Source of the DNA: Verrucomicrobiota bacterium
Lineage (GTDB): Bacteria; Verrucomicrobiota; Verrucomicrobiia; Limisphaerales; UBA9464
NCBI GenBank assembly: GCA_947471985.1
Contig: CANIZL010000017.1
Span: 1 to 64,000, forward strand
DNA length: 64,000 nt
Reading direction: 5' to 3'
The notes under the pieces are model-generated. The model was not told where the DNA came from, searched no databases, and saw nothing but the letters and a program-made list of their open reading frames with translations. The position numbers and the translations under genes were made by a program. How positions within the stretch are numbered: the first letter of the stretch is position 1; the number at the start of each line of letters is the position of its first letter. Shown piece after piece: positions 1 through 8,737 of the stretch.

Positions 1-133
1 GGACGGCGCTCCCACGGAAGGTTTGGTGCTTGAAGATGGGGTTGCCGGGGTAGTGACTGTGACCTGGAATCAACAGGTGCGGGCCGAGCGACGCTATCGG
101 GCTACCATTACCCATCGCCTCCTTCAGCCGTAG
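1..133 (+). CDS. 3' end of an unidentified protein (partial)
   Basis: An open frame enters from the left edge (first full codon at 2) and stops at TAG 131-133, giving 43 residues that end in ATITHRLLQP. The fragment has alternating hydrophobic and charged residues, as in beta-rich secreted proteins. No motif is recognisable and the rest of the gene is outside the window. The frame is long and free of stops up to the edge, but a fragment this small is weak evidence on its own. Confidence 0.45.
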   Translation, partial: DGAPTEGLVLEDGVAGVVTVTWNQQVRAERRYRATITHRLLQP

Positions 134-410
134 AGAGAAAGGTTTAGTTCGGGTTCCTCGCTATTTTCAGTGGTGGGATATGAAGGAAAGGAGAGCTTGC
201 CGGCGACGAAGTAGAGCATGCAGGAGATATATTCGGAACTGCGAAATCCTCGTGCCTTCCGTTTCACTGCGCTGAAGACGCTAGTTTATTCTACTCCGGC
301 ACCTTTCTAGTTGCGTTTTAAGCTGTTTTATTTCAACCTAAAAACGTGAGTCGACGAAGTGGAGTTTTCTGGCAACCTGTTACCACAGAACGATATGGAA
401 GGAGATATTG
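134..410. other. Intergenic region upstream of sialidase-like gene
   Basis: This stretch is clearly more AT-rich than the rest of the window, especially 280-360. It probably carries the promoter and leader of the gene starting at 411. I see no convincing -35/-10 pair, RNA gene or terminator hairpin. Confidence 0.4.
399..404 (+). promoter_or_regulatory. Ribosome binding site deciding the start of the sialidase-like gene
   Basis: AAGGAG lies 6 bases before ATG 411. It is one of the few strong Shine-Dalgarno sites in the window. It favours ATG 411 over the in-frame ATG at 474, although 474 would give a more compact signal peptide. Confidence 0.6.
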
Positions 411-1745
411 ATGCGTCGTCGCCTCCCTCACGGGGTGAGGTGCAAAAGTCGGCAAATCGGGCTGGGGCCTCTCATGAATCCCTTTTTGGCCACGTTTTCA
501 CTGATTGCCGTCGTCGGGGTTCGTTCACTGGCTGCGGCTCCGCCCCTCGCCAAACCGGCGCCGCCGAGAGTCCACGTCGTGGAAAACGGAGAATCGAAAA
601 CGCCGCCGGAGGCGTGTCGGGCGATGCTGGTCGGGCCCGGGGTCAATCAGCCGGATCCGTTTCCGGGCTATGGTGGATTCGTCGGATGGGAGTCGCCCAT
701 TCGCTTGCGAAATGGGGACTGGCTGGTGGGCTTCAATGCCGGCTACTGGCACGCCTCCGCGCCGACGCCTCTGCGGTATCCGGCGAAGTCCCTGGCCGAA
801 TACCACAAGTTGGGATTGCCGGAGGGCATCGTCGCGCCGACCGGCGGTCGCGCGATGATCATGCGCTCCACGGATCAGGGCCGCACATGGAGCAAGCCGG
901 TGACGCTGGTGGACACTCCGGATGATGATCGCCATCCGGCGTTCGTGGAACTCCGCGACGGGACCTTGCTGTGTTCCTTTTTCAGTTATCCCGGTGAGCC
1001 CGAAGGCGGCGACCTGCTCAAGGATCCCTCGCTGGCGGCGCGGGTTCATTTTGTTCGATCCATGGATGGCGGCCGCACGTGGGAGGCGAAGCCGCGGCAG
1101 TTGAAGACGCCGTTCTTGTACGACGAAACCGACGGGCCGTTGGTGCGCCTGCGCGATGGCTCGGCGCTGGTGGCGGTCAATGGACGGGCCCGGAGCGGAC
1201 CGCCCGATCAGGCTGCGGTGTTGCGGACGACCAATCGGGGGCGCACTTGGAAATTATTGGGAGGCACCCACACGGATCACGACATGCAGGAGGTAACCGT
1301 CGCGGAATTGCCCGGCGGCGAGCTGGTGATGATGGCCCGACCGGAAGGAGACATCAGTTGGTCGCAGGACCACGGACACACGTGGACCCCGCCGGTGACC
1401 TTTGGTTTCCGCCTGTTTGCGCCGAGTCTTTATGTGCTGCGCGACGGCACGCTGCTCTGCCTGCATGGTTCCTACGCGCCGGGCCATGGGGGATTGCGGG
1501 TGATCTTCAGCCGCGATGGCGGGCGGAGTTGGATCGCGCCGGGCAAGGATCACGGGTTTCTGGTCGACAACGCCTATGGCTACGGCAAGGCGATGGAACT
1601 GCCGGACGGTTCTCTCTTCATCACGTACCTGGCGACGGGAGGACATCGCAGCGGGGACGCGAAGTCGAACTCGATCCGGTGCCTCGGATTGCGGGTGCGG
1701 GCAGATTACTCGGGCATTGAACTGTTGCCCGCGCCGAATCGATAA
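411..1745 (+). CDS. Exported sialidase-like (BNR/Asp-box) six-bladed propeller protein
   Basis: The product is 444 residues with an N-terminal hydrophobic stretch ending in SLAAA, a likely signal peptide, so the protein should act outside the cytoplasm. Five Asp-box motifs (S/T-x-D/N-x-G-x-T/S-W) lie near residues 153, 217, 273, 318 and 367, for example STDQGRTW and SRDGGRSW. They are spaced as in the sialidase/neuraminidase propeller fold. In Verrucomicrobiota and Planctomycetes such proteins are usually annotated as exo-alpha-sialidase, but the family also contains other glycoside-acting or non-catalytic propellers. I could not confirm the arginine triad, so the substrate is open. The start at 411 follows a strong RBS; 474 is the alternative. 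The neighbouring secreted DUF1080 protein fits extracellular glycan use. Confidence 0.85.
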   Translation: MRRRLPHGVRCKSRQIGLGPLMNPFLATFSLIAVVGVRSLAAAPPLAKPAPPRVHVVENGESKTPPEACRAMLVGPGVNQPDPFPGYGGFVGWESPIRLRNGDWLVGFNAGYWHASAPTPLRYPAKSLAEYHKLGLPEGIVAPTGGRAMIMRSTDQGRTWSKPVTLVDTPDDDRHPAFVELRDGTLLCSFFSYPGEPEGGDLLKDPSLAARVHFVRSMDGGRTWEAKPRQLKTPFLYDETDGPLVRLRDGSALVAVNGRARSGPPDQAAVLRTTNRGRTWKLLGGTHTDHDMQEVTVAELPGGELVMMARPEGDISWSQDHGHTWTPPVTFGFRLFAPSLYVLRDGTLLCLHGSYAPGHGGLRVIFSRDGGRSWIAPGKDHGFLVDNAYGYGKAMELPDGSLFITYLATGGHRSGDAKSNSIRCLGLRVRADYSGIELLPAPNR

Positions 1746-2037
1746 GGCCGCGGTGTGGCTCAGTTCGGAGTCCCCCCGCGACTGGCTTTTGCGCGGCGCC
1801 GGCGCTCCCTCAGGGTGCACCCAACGGAGGACGATGACTGCCGGCGAGGATCCGGATCGCTTGGGTGGGCTTCCGAGCCGGGCACGTCGATGCTTCGCTG
1901 TTTCGAGTGGGACGCACGCGGTACCTGGTATCGCTTTTGGCGTTGCATCGGCCCCGGGGCTCGGTGGTCGTGGTCCCGGGTGTTCGGATTTGCCAGCGGG
2001 TCCTGCATCCTCCGACACTCCGGCCGCTTTAGCACCT
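1746..2037. other. Intergenic gap between sialidase-like and DUF1080 genes
   Basis: This is 292 bases with the same GC bias as coding DNA. The open frames crossing it give low-complexity Arg/Pro-rich translations with no recognisable domain. No hairpin with a T-run or strong promoter is visible. It could hold a decayed gene remnant, but nothing supports one. Confidence 0.35.
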
Positions 2038-2622
2038 ATGAAACGCTTGTTCCTGCCCGTTTCCGTCGCCGCCTTCGCCGTCGCTGCCACCCTTGTGGGG
2101 TGTGTGCAATTTGGCCATCGGGAACCGGGGTTTGTCAGCCTGTACAATGGGAAGAATCTCACCGGCTGGGGGTATTCGCCGTCGGAACAGTTTGATCGTC
2201 AGAAAGAGGCGAGCGATGGCCGGTATACGGCTACGAGCCACGCGTTGGTGGTGAATGATCACGTCCCGGCCCGCGGCCCGCGGTTGCGTCAGCTCTGGAC
2301 GACCCAGGAATTCGCCGGGGATTTTGTGCTGAAGCTGGAGTTCCGGGCGGCGGTGAATGCGGATAGCGGGATTTTCCTCCGCAAACCGCAGCTGCAATGC
2401 CGGGATTATCTGGTGGCGGGGCCCTATACCAATCTGACGAAATACAAGCCGCAGGATTGGAATGAGATCGTGGTCGAGGTGAAGAACAACGTGGCGCGGT
2501 GCACGTGCAACGGCGAGGTCCTGGAAGCGGCCCTGAAGTTGCCGATCAGCGGTCCGATCGGGCTCGAGGCGGATCATGGGCAGATGGAGTACCGGAACAT
2601 CCGGATCCTACGGCTGCCCTGA
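2038..2622 (+). CDS. DUF1080 (3-keto-disaccharide hydrolase fold) lipoprotein
   Basis: The product is 194 residues with a lipoprotein signal peptide ending LVGC, lipidated Cys at about 22. It is followed by the family opening FVSLYNGKNLTGW, the standard start of the 3-keto-disaccharide hydrolase/DUF1080 jelly-roll domain (Pfam PF06439). The motifs NADSGIFLR and YRNIRILRL near the end also fit, so the protein is essentially one complete domain. In PVC bacteria these lipoproteins are abundant near sugar oxidation and DUF1501/PSD1 genes and are thought to act on 3-keto-glycosides or bind glycans in the periplasm. The start is the ATG giving the signal peptide; longer in-frame extensions overlap the upstream gene in another frame and make no sense. 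Its exact substrate cannot be read from sequence. Confidence 0.88.
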   Translation: MKRLFLPVSVAAFAVAATLVGCVQFGHREPGFVSLYNGKNLTGWGYSPSEQFDRQKEASDGRYTATSHALVVNDHVPARGPRLRQLWTTQEFAGDFVLKLEFRAAVNADSGIFLRKPQLQCRDYLVAGPYTNLTKYKPQDWNEIVVEVKNNVARCTCNGEVLEAALKLPISGPIGLEADHGQMEYRNIRILRLP

Positions 2623-2639
2623 GCTGCGGCTTCAGAGTG

Positions 2640-4127
2640 TCAGAGGATTCCCTGGATCACATTGGCGCCCTCGACGCCGACCAGTTTTTGATCCAGGCCG
2701 CCGTAGAAATAGCTGAGTTTATTCGGATCAAGCCCCAACTGGTTCAGGATGGTGGCGTGGAGATCCCGCAGGTGGTGGCGATGGACGACGGCTTCGTGGC
2801 CGAGTTCGTCGGTTTCGCCGTACGACGTGCCGCCACGGACGCCGCCGCCAGCGAGGAAATAGGTGAAGCCCTTCGGATTGTGATCGCGTCCGCCCTGGTC
2901 GCCCTGACTCACGGGCTGACGCCCGAATTCGCCACCCCAGACGACCAATGTTTCCTCGAGCATGCCCCGCCGTTCGAGATCTTCGAGGAGGCCGGCGATC
3001 GGTTGATCGATCTCGGGGCAGTGGATCTTCAGATTTTCCTCCACGCCGTTGTGTGCGTCCCAGTTCTGCTGCTGATGCCCGCCGCCGTGGTAGATCTGCA
3101 CGAAGCGAACGCCCCGTTCCACCAGGCGACGTGCGATCAGGCATTGGCGACCAAAGGGTGCGGGTCCCAATGCGAGTGGGTGATCGGTGCGGGCGCCGTT
3201 CAATCCGTAAAGTTCCCGGGTGGCGGCGGTCTCCTGGGAAAGATCCAGCGCCTCGGGCGCGGTGCTTTGCAATTGAAACGCGAGTTCGTAGCTGGCGATG
3301 CGCGCCGACAATTCGGAGTAACCGGGATGGCTGGCGAGATGTTCGGCGTTCAGACCGTTGGCGGCGTCGATGAGGTCGCGCTGCATCGCCGAGGTCACGC
3401 CGGCGGCGGGATCGAGATTCAGGATCGGCTGACCACTCGAACGGAAAACCGTGCCCTGATGCGCCGCGGGCATGAAGCCGCTGGACCAATTCGCGGAACC
3501 ACTGATCGGTCCGCCGCGGGGATCCAGCATCACCACGTACCCGGGCAGATTCTGGTTTAGTGTGCCCAGGCCATAATCCAGCCAGGAGCCCAGCGAGGGA
3601 TGTCCCTGAATGATGCGACCGCTATTCATCTGAATCATGGCGGTGCCGTGGGCGAAGGAGTCGGCGTAGAGGGATTTGATGACGGCCAGCTTGTCCGCGT
3701 GACGGGCCAGGTGCGGCAGGGCATCCGAGACCCAGAGCCCGGATTTCCCGTGCTGAGCCCATTGTCGTCGGCTGCCGAGGAGCTTGCCCGGCTTCACGTC
3801 CCGCAAGCGCAGTTCGAGATTCACCGTCTGGCCATCGCGCTTCTGCAGCTCAGGCTTGTAGTCGAAGAGATCCATCTGCGACGGCCCGCCGTACATGAAG
3901 AGGAAGATGCAGGATTTCACTCGCGTGGGCCGGGCGGGAAGTCGGGCGATGAAGCGCGTTTCGCGTCCGGGATCAGCGGCCTCGGCCCGGGAGAAGAAGC
4001 CCTCGCGATCCAGCAACGCGGTGAGTGCGACGCCGGCGAACCCCGCGCCGGCTTGGCGGAAGAATTCGCGGCGGGAAGCGAGACTGGGTGGGGTCAGCCG
4101 GGTGGGATGCGGGGACGGCGGGTTCAT
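2640..4127 (-). CDS. Tat-exported DUF1501 protein
   Basis: The product is 495 residues. A twin-arginine signal (SRREFF, Arg19-Arg20, then a hydrophobic segment) marks export of the folded protein by the Tat system. The DUF1501 hallmarks follow: CIFLFMYGGPSQMDLFDYKP, the HGGGHQQQNWDAHN stretch, VVWGGEFGRQP and GRDHNPKGFTYFLAGGGVRGG. The fold is related to alkaline phosphatase/sulfatase enzymes and probably binds metal. The biochemical role is not established. It follows the PSD1 cytochrome gene by 11 bases on the same strand; this pairing is extremely common in Planctomycetes and Verrucomicrobiota and implies a joint cell-envelope function. The start at 4127 was chosen because it places the RR motif correctly; a longer frame to 4304 would overlap the upstream gene. 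Confidence 0.92.
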   Translation of the reverse strand: MNPPSPHPTRLTPPSLASRREFFRQAGAGFAGVALTALLDREGFFSRAEAADPGRETRFIARLPARPTRVKSCIFLFMYGGPSQMDLFDYKPELQKRDGQTVNLELRLRDVKPGKLLGSRRQWAQHGKSGLWVSDALPHLARHADKLAVIKSLYADSFAHGTAMIQMNSGRIIQGHPSLGSWLDYGLGTLNQNLPGYVVMLDPRGGPISGSANWSSGFMPAAHQGTVFRSSGQPILNLDPAAGVTSAMQRDLIDAANGLNAEHLASHPGYSELSARIASYELAFQLQSTAPEALDLSQETAATRELYGLNGARTDHPLALGPAPFGRQCLIARRLVERGVRFVQIYHGGGHQQQNWDAHNGVEENLKIHCPEIDQPIAGLLEDLERRGMLEETLVVWGGEFGRQPVSQGDQGGRDHNPKGFTYFLAGGGVRGGTSYGETDELGHEAVVHRHHLRDLHATILNQLGLDPNKLSYFYGGLDQKLVGVEGANVIQGIL

Positions 4128-4138
4128 GGCGTCAGCGT

Positions 4139-7100
4139 TCAGTCGACATAGACCACTTCGTTCAAATTGAGCAGCAACAGGCAGATTGATTCCAGTGCGC
4201 GTTGCGTCGGCGGGGCTGGATCGGGGGTGACGGCAATTCGATGCTCGGTCCCTACCGATTCCGGCTGCAAAGTCAGGTCTTCCAGGCTCAAGGCGCCGCC
4301 CCACGTACGGACGCCGAATAAACCGGATTCCAACAAGGGCTCGGGATCCACCGCGGTGAGCCGGGGGTGCGGATCTGTGCCCAACCAGACTTGGATCCGC
4401 GCGCCGGACAGTTCAATCCGGACCGGGAGTGCGATTCCCGCGGGAAGGTCGGCGGTGGCGGTGGCCAGGGTGCGAACGTTCTTTTCGTGGCGTAGCAGGC
4501 GGATTTCCTGCTGCCGGGTGTCGAAGCATACCTCATATCCGTGCGCCACATCGGCGTCGGCATGGGAGCGGAGCAGCAGGCTGGCGAATTCGGTTGAACT
4601 TGCGAACAGGATCCGGGTGGCGAGGTGACCGTTGGTGAAACGGGCCCCCGGCCAGAGGGCGAACGGTCCCCGCTGGCGATCCACCACCCGAATGCCCTCG
4701 TAGCCCGCCGCCCAGAAGCCGCGGTGATAATTCCAACCGGCGGTGGGGCCGAGTAAAAACTCGTTCGTGCCGAGGCGATCAAAATAATCGGTGGCCAGCG
4801 CGCTGGCGATATCGGGTCGGAAACTCAGGCGCGAGGAAAGGGCGGCGAACGCTGCGGTCTGGCGTTGCCACAAGCCGAGCGCGATTTCCTGTTCCCGCGG
4901 GGTGGGCGCACGGTTGACGGCCAATTGATAGGCCCGCTGGATCTGGCGCGCCGTGTCGTCGCCCGCTTCGCGACGAATCCGTCGGGACATGGCGGCCGCC
5001 TGTTGATGCAGGAAATCATCGTTGAGCAGCATCAACGCCTGCGGAGCGACGGTGGTCGTGGGGCGTTCCCCCTGCGGCGACGTGGTGTTGTTGAAATCGA
5101 AGTTTTCCAGCAAGGGGATCGCCATCGTCCGGCGGACGTAACTGTAAACGCTGCGGCGATTGCGCTCGGCCTCGGTGGAGACATCCCAATCCAATCCCGG
5201 TCGCGACTGGCCAGCCAGCACTTCGCCGCCGAGATGCGGGAAATAACCGCGGCCGCCCATCTGCCGATTCAGGGTGCCGGCGACGCTGAGGACGGTGTCG
5301 CGGATCGCTTCCGCTTCGAGACGCCGCAGGTTCTGTCGCCACAGCAGACGATTGCCGGGATCGGCGGCCAGTGCGGCGGGATTGCCCGTGCGGGAGGATT
5401 GCTGGTAGGTGGCGGAGCGCAGGATCAGCCGGTGCAGGTGCTTCATCGACCAGCCGCCCGCGACGAATTCGGACGCCAGCCAGTCGAGGAGTTTGGGATG
5501 GGTCGGGGGCACGCCGGCCCGGCCGAAATCGGTGGTGGTCTTCACGATTCCCTGGCCGAAGTGATGCTGCCAGAGGCGGTTCACCATCACCCGGGCGGTG
5601 AGGGGGTTCTGCGGACTGGCGATCCACCGGGCGAGGGTAAGGCGGCGGCCGCTCGACGGCGCGTCGGCGGCGGGGGCGGGCAGTTGGGGTTTTTCGTTCC
5701 CGAGAATGCGGAGGAATGCGGGTTCCACCGGCGCGCCGGGTGTGGCGGTGTTGCCGCGGATCAGAATGTGAGTCGCCGGCGGATTGGGACCCGCCTCCCG
5801 GACGGCGAGCGTCCATTCGAACGGCGGGTTGTCCTGCAGTTGGCGGATCTCCTTTTCGAGGCGCTTCTTTTCCGGAGCGTCTGTCGTCTGAACCAGCTTC
5901 TCCCGCAGCGGCTGTATCCGGGCTTGGACGTTGGTTTGCCACAGCTGCACGTCCCGCGGCGGCGCCAGCGGGGCGAAGCCGGGGGAATCGAAGGACGAAC
6001 GGGCGCTTTCAAAGGGGCGAAGGCCCCGGAAAAACGCGAGCATCCCGTAGTAATCCGCCTGTGGCAGAGGATCGAACTTGTGGTCGTGACACCGGGCGCA
6101 TCCCACGGTCAGGCCCAGGAACGCGGCCCCGGTGGTGGAAAGCACGTCGTCCAAGGCCTCGAACTCCGCGGCCAGGCGATCGTCGGGTTCGTCGTTGAAA
6201 ACACCGAGCCGCTGGAATCCGGTGGCGGCCACGGAGTCGGCGGTGGCATCCGGCAATTCGTCGCCGGCGAGCTGTTCCAGAATAAAGCGATCGTAGGGTT
6301 TGTCTTCGTTGAAGGCGCGGATGACGTAGTCGCGGTAACGCCAGGCGAGCAGTTTTTCACCGTCCCGTTCGTACCCGTTGCTTTGGGCGAAGCGGACGAC
6401 ATCGAGCCAGTGGCGTCCCCAGCGTTCGCCGTATTGCGGCAGGGCGAGCAGTTGTTCGATGAGGCGGTTGTAGCGCTCTTCCGAGGGATCCGCGGTGAAG
6501 TCCGCGACGGCCTCGGGGGACGGCGGCAGTCCGAGGAGATCGAAGTAGACGCGGCGGATGAGTTCCCGCGGCGTGGCGGGGGCGTTGGCGGTCAGGCCGT
6601 GGGTGCGCAGTTCCTCGCCCACCAGGGCATCGATGGCATTCGGGCCGGGTGGGAGGGCGGGGCGACGGACCGGTTGATACGCCCAGTAGGCGCGGTCTTC
6701 CGCGGAAATCTGGAATTCCTTGCGGGCGGGGCGGACGGCGGCGGTGCTGCCGGCTGGCAAGGGGGCGCCGAGCTGGACCCATTCCGCGAGGTCGGCCACC
6801 TGACGTTCCGACAGGCGTTGTTTGGGCGGCATCTGCAGGTCCTTGTCCTGATACCCCACCGCCCGGAGCAGCCGGCTTTCCGTGGGATTGCCGGGTTGCA
6901 GCAGCGCGCCGGATTCGCCGCCGGTTCGGATGTGCGCGGGGGAGTCCAGACGCAGACCGCCTTTTTGCTTTTCTTCGCCGTGACAGGAAAAGCAGTTTTC
7001 TGCGAAGAGCGGGCGGATACGGCGCTCGAAGAAATCAATCCCCGCTGCGGTGGGGTCGGCTGCGCGGAGCGCGGTGGCCGACACGATCAGCAGGACCAGC

Positions 7101-7201
7101 CAGGTCCGGTGGATACGGCGCCACCCAGCCGTCGCCGACGAGGTTGTCGGGCGAACGGAGCAGGGCAGGGCGCACCGCGAGGAGGCTGGGCGGGCGGACA
7201 T
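4139..7201 (-). CDS. PSCyt1/PSCyt2/PSD1 c-type cytochrome protein with inserted jelly-roll domain
   Basis: The product is 1020 residues. A signal-like hydrophobic segment (about 33-47) precedes the planctomycete cytochrome domain with heme site C70-x-x-C73-H74 (NCFSCHG). The DUF1549 (PSCyt2) domain follows, with LIRRVYFDLLGLPP and RWGRHWLDVVRFAQSNGYE. The DUF1553 (PSD1) domain then has NPLTARVMVNRLWQHHFG and ATYQQSSR. About residues 815-980 do not look like PSD1; they read like a DUF1080/LamG jelly roll. They are followed by the usual PSD1 ending LNLNEVVYVD, so the extra domain appears inserted near the C-terminus. Start ATG 7199-7201 overlaps the upstream stop in TAATG, indicating coupling. 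The protein should be periplasmic or surface-bound; its partner is the DUF1501 protein just downstream. Confidence 0.92.
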   Translation of the reverse strand: MSARPASSRCALPCSVRPTTSSATAGWRRIHRTWLVLLIVSATALRAADPTAAGIDFFERRIRPLFAENCFSCHGEEKQKGGLRLDSPAHIRTGGESGALLQPGNPTESRLLRAVGYQDKDLQMPPKQRLSERQVADLAEWVQLGAPLPAGSTAAVRPARKEFQISAEDRAYWAYQPVRRPALPPGPNAIDALVGEELRTHGLTANAPATPRELIRRVYFDLLGLPPSPEAVADFTADPSEERYNRLIEQLLALPQYGERWGRHWLDVVRFAQSNGYERDGEKLLAWRYRDYVIRAFNEDKPYDRFILEQLAGDELPDATADSVAATGFQRLGVFNDEPDDRLAAEFEALDDVLSTTGAAFLGLTVGCARCHDHKFDPLPQADYYGMLAFFRGLRPFESARSSFDSPGFAPLAPPRDVQLWQTNVQARIQPLREKLVQTTDAPEKKRLEKEIRQLQDNPPFEWTLAVREAGPNPPATHILIRGNTATPGAPVEPAFLRILGNEKPQLPAPAADAPSSGRRLTLARWIASPQNPLTARVMVNRLWQHHFGQGIVKTTTDFGRAGVPPTHPKLLDWLASEFVAGGWSMKHLHRLILRSATYQQSSRTGNPAALAADPGNRLLWRQNLRRLEAEAIRDTVLSVAGTLNRQMGGRGYFPHLGGEVLAGQSRPGLDWDVSTEAERNRRSVYSYVRRTMAIPLLENFDFNNTTSPQGERPTTTVAPQALMLLNDDFLHQQAAAMSRRIRREAGDDTARQIQRAYQLAVNRAPTPREQEIALGLWQRQTAAFAALSSRLSFRPDIASALATDYFDRLGTNEFLLGPTAGWNYHRGFWAAGYEGIRVVDRQRGPFALWPGARFTNGHLATRILFASSTEFASLLLRSHADADVAHGYEVCFDTRQQEIRLLRHEKNVRTLATATADLPAGIALPVRIELSGARIQVWLGTDPHPRLTAVDPEPLLESGLFGVRTWGGALSLEDLTLQPESVGTEHRIAVTPDPAPPTQRALESICLLLLNLNEVVYVD

Positions 7202-8157
7202 TATTTCTTCGCCGGGAGAGCGGCTTGCACCGGCATGGAATTCCCGAAGTTCTTAAAGTCCTTGAATGTCCAGACTACCTTCTTGTCGGGCGTCACCTCG
7301 ATGAACTGCGGATTTTCGGGGCCGGCGTGGCAGTTGCCGAGCAGGGTGTTGCCATTGGGCAGACGTTCAACGCGAGTGACCCACGCCAGGGTGATGCCCG
7401 GGAGTTCATTTTGGCTGAGATGCCAGACGATTTTTTGGGCGGGAGTGACTTCGAGGACGCAGTGCCCGTTGCCGCCGCCGATGAGCGTGTTGCCATTGCG
7501 CAGACGGATCGCGCTGAAGACCGAATTGCCAAACGCCTCCGGACCGTGCCCGCCCTTGGGGGCCTGGCCGAAGAGCGGCACGGCGAACTCCCAGACGACC
7601 TTGCCGCGGGCGTCATATTCGCGGACGACGCCATCACTCTCGTGGGCGACCAGGTAGTGCCCATTGTCGAGCTTCCGTGCGAGCCGGGTGTCGCTGTGAG
7701 CGCTGGGATGATCGACCTTGAGTTTAATCTCGCGGTGAATCTTGCCGTTGTGATCGACTTCAATGATCCGGGCCGGGCCGGATTCAACGATCATGGTGCG
7801 ATCGCGACCGACTCGCTGGAACGCGTGGACTTCGACGCGCTTTCCCTGATTGCCATTCTGGGCGGCGGCATCGTATTCCCAGACCATCTTTTTGTCGGGC
7901 GTGACCTCCACGATCCGGGTCCAGCCCTGTTGGAAGAGAATGTTGCCGTTGGGCAGGATCCAAGCGTCGTGAATGGCCCCGACTTTCATTTCCCATTCCA
8001 ACGAGCCATCGGGGGCGACGATGGCGAGGCGTTGGGTGGAGTCATCGCCGGCGAGAATGCGGCGGGGCGTGCCGGTTTGTTCGGCGGACACGTTGGGGGT
8101 CACGGCGACCATCAAGGCAACGCCGAGTGCGACCCAAGGCAGGGGCAGGAGATTCAC
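7201..8157 (-). CDS. Secreted beta-propeller protein (PQQ/NHL-like)
   Basis: The product is 318 residues, starting with GTG and a clear signal peptide (PLPWVALGVALMVAVTPNVSA). The rest is built of repeated blades with the pattern R/KLxNGNxLxG and EVTPDKKxVWE, for example ILPNGNILFQ, RLRNGNTLIG and RLPNGNTLLG, each followed by a strand ending in VW. This is typical of PQQ-like or arylsulfotransferase-type propellers that bind ligands or partners outside the cytoplasm. No catalytic motif is visible. It overlaps the PSD1 gene by one base, so the three genes 8157 to 2640 form a coupled operon, and the propeller probably serves the same envelope complex. Confidence 0.8.
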   Translation of the reverse strand: MNLLPLPWVALGVALMVAVTPNVSAEQTGTPRRILAGDDSTQRLAIVAPDGSLEWEMKVGAIHDAWILPNGNILFQQGWTRIVEVTPDKKMVWEYDAAAQNGNQGKRVEVHAFQRVGRDRTMIVESGPARIIEVDHNGKIHREIKLKVDHPSAHSDTRLARKLDNGHYLVAHESDGVVREYDARGKVVWEFAVPLFGQAPKGGHGPEAFGNSVFSAIRLRNGNTLIGGGNGHCVLEVTPAQKIVWHLSQNELPGITLAWVTRVERLPNGNTLLGNCHAGPENPQFIEVTPDKKVVWTFKDFKNFGNSMPVQAALPAKK

Positions 8158-8737
8158 GGGGAAAAGCTAGTCAGGTCCGCCCGGCGACGGAACGATTTTT
8201 TGCCGGGAAGGCAGGAATTCGTGGGGGTGATTTCGCGGGCTGGGTGGCGCCGTGAATGGGGTACCAGGTTCGCTGTTGGCCTCTGGAACTTGGGCGTCTC
8301 GATTGGGTGCCAGGTTCACGAGCCGTCAGCGGCATGGATCCGGTGGCAGGTTCAGGTTTCGGGAAAACAGGGTGCCAGGCTCAGAATTCGACGTGGCCGC
8401 GAATGGGGTGGCAGGTTCAATATTGAGCAATCGCGTGGCTCGGGGGCAGGTTCAGCTTTTGGGAAAATAGGGTGCCAGGTTCAGTGTTTCGCGACGCCGC
8501 CAATGGGGTGGCAGGTTCGTTTTTGGGCTCGGATGGAAGGGGTGAGGGTTTCGCCTATAACCCCATCAGGATTGCGGTGGATCGGGCTGGCCGGCCAGTG
8601 GATGACGCCCGGTTTATAATTCGCCACCCGGGTGGATCGGGTGACGGATTTCATTTGGCCTTTTCGGGCCAGCAGTGTTGAGCGCCCCTGCCGTGGATTT
8701 CTCGGTGGTCGACGACACTGCCCCCGGGATTGGAGGT
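8158..8737. other. Long intergenic region between two propeller genes, half filled by repeats
   Basis: This is the longest gene-free stretch (580 bases). Its centre, 8256-8518, carries a repeat array described separately. The flanks 8158-8255 and 8519-8737 show no gene, tRNA or rho-independent terminator. Because the upstream gene (8738-10060) and the downstream operon are both on the minus strand, the region must hold the transcription signals of the 8157 operon or be transcribed through. Confidence 0.6.
8256..8518. repeat. Eight-copy GGTGCCAGGTTC-type repeat with 100-base higher-order period
   Basis: A 16-base motif, consensus ATGGGGTGSCAGGTTC, occurs at 8256, 8302, 8338, 8367, 8403, 8438, 8467 and 8503, always in the same orientation. 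Spacings are 46, 36, 29, 36, 35, 29 and 36. Copies 3-5 and 6-8 are exactly 100 bases apart pairwise, and the sequence between them is also related (GGGAAAACAGGGTGCC versus GGGAAAATAGGGTGCC). So 8338-8437 and 8438-8537 are degenerate tandem duplicates, and 8256-8337 looks like an older, more diverged unit. The period is not a multiple of three, which argues against coding. Function is unknown. Confidence 0.85.

Noticed and set aside
1516-2037. N-terminal extension of the DUF1080 lipoprotein
   Set aside because: The frame is open back into the sialidase-like gene, but it is low complexity and would bury the lipoprotein signal.
4865-7657. 930-residue open frame on the plus strand opposite the PSD1 gene
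   Set aside because: It is a GC-bias shadow. Its translation is Gly/Arg/Val-rich without domains, while the minus strand encodes full PSCyt/PSD1 motifs.
8256-8518. CRISPR array or tRNA-like T-loops (GGTTC) in the repeat region
   Set aside because: Repeats are only 16 bases, degenerate and unevenly spaced (29-46), and the spaces themselves are related to one another by the 100-base period. No cas gene is nearby. The GGTTCAA resemblance to a tRNA T-loop is not supported by any stem.
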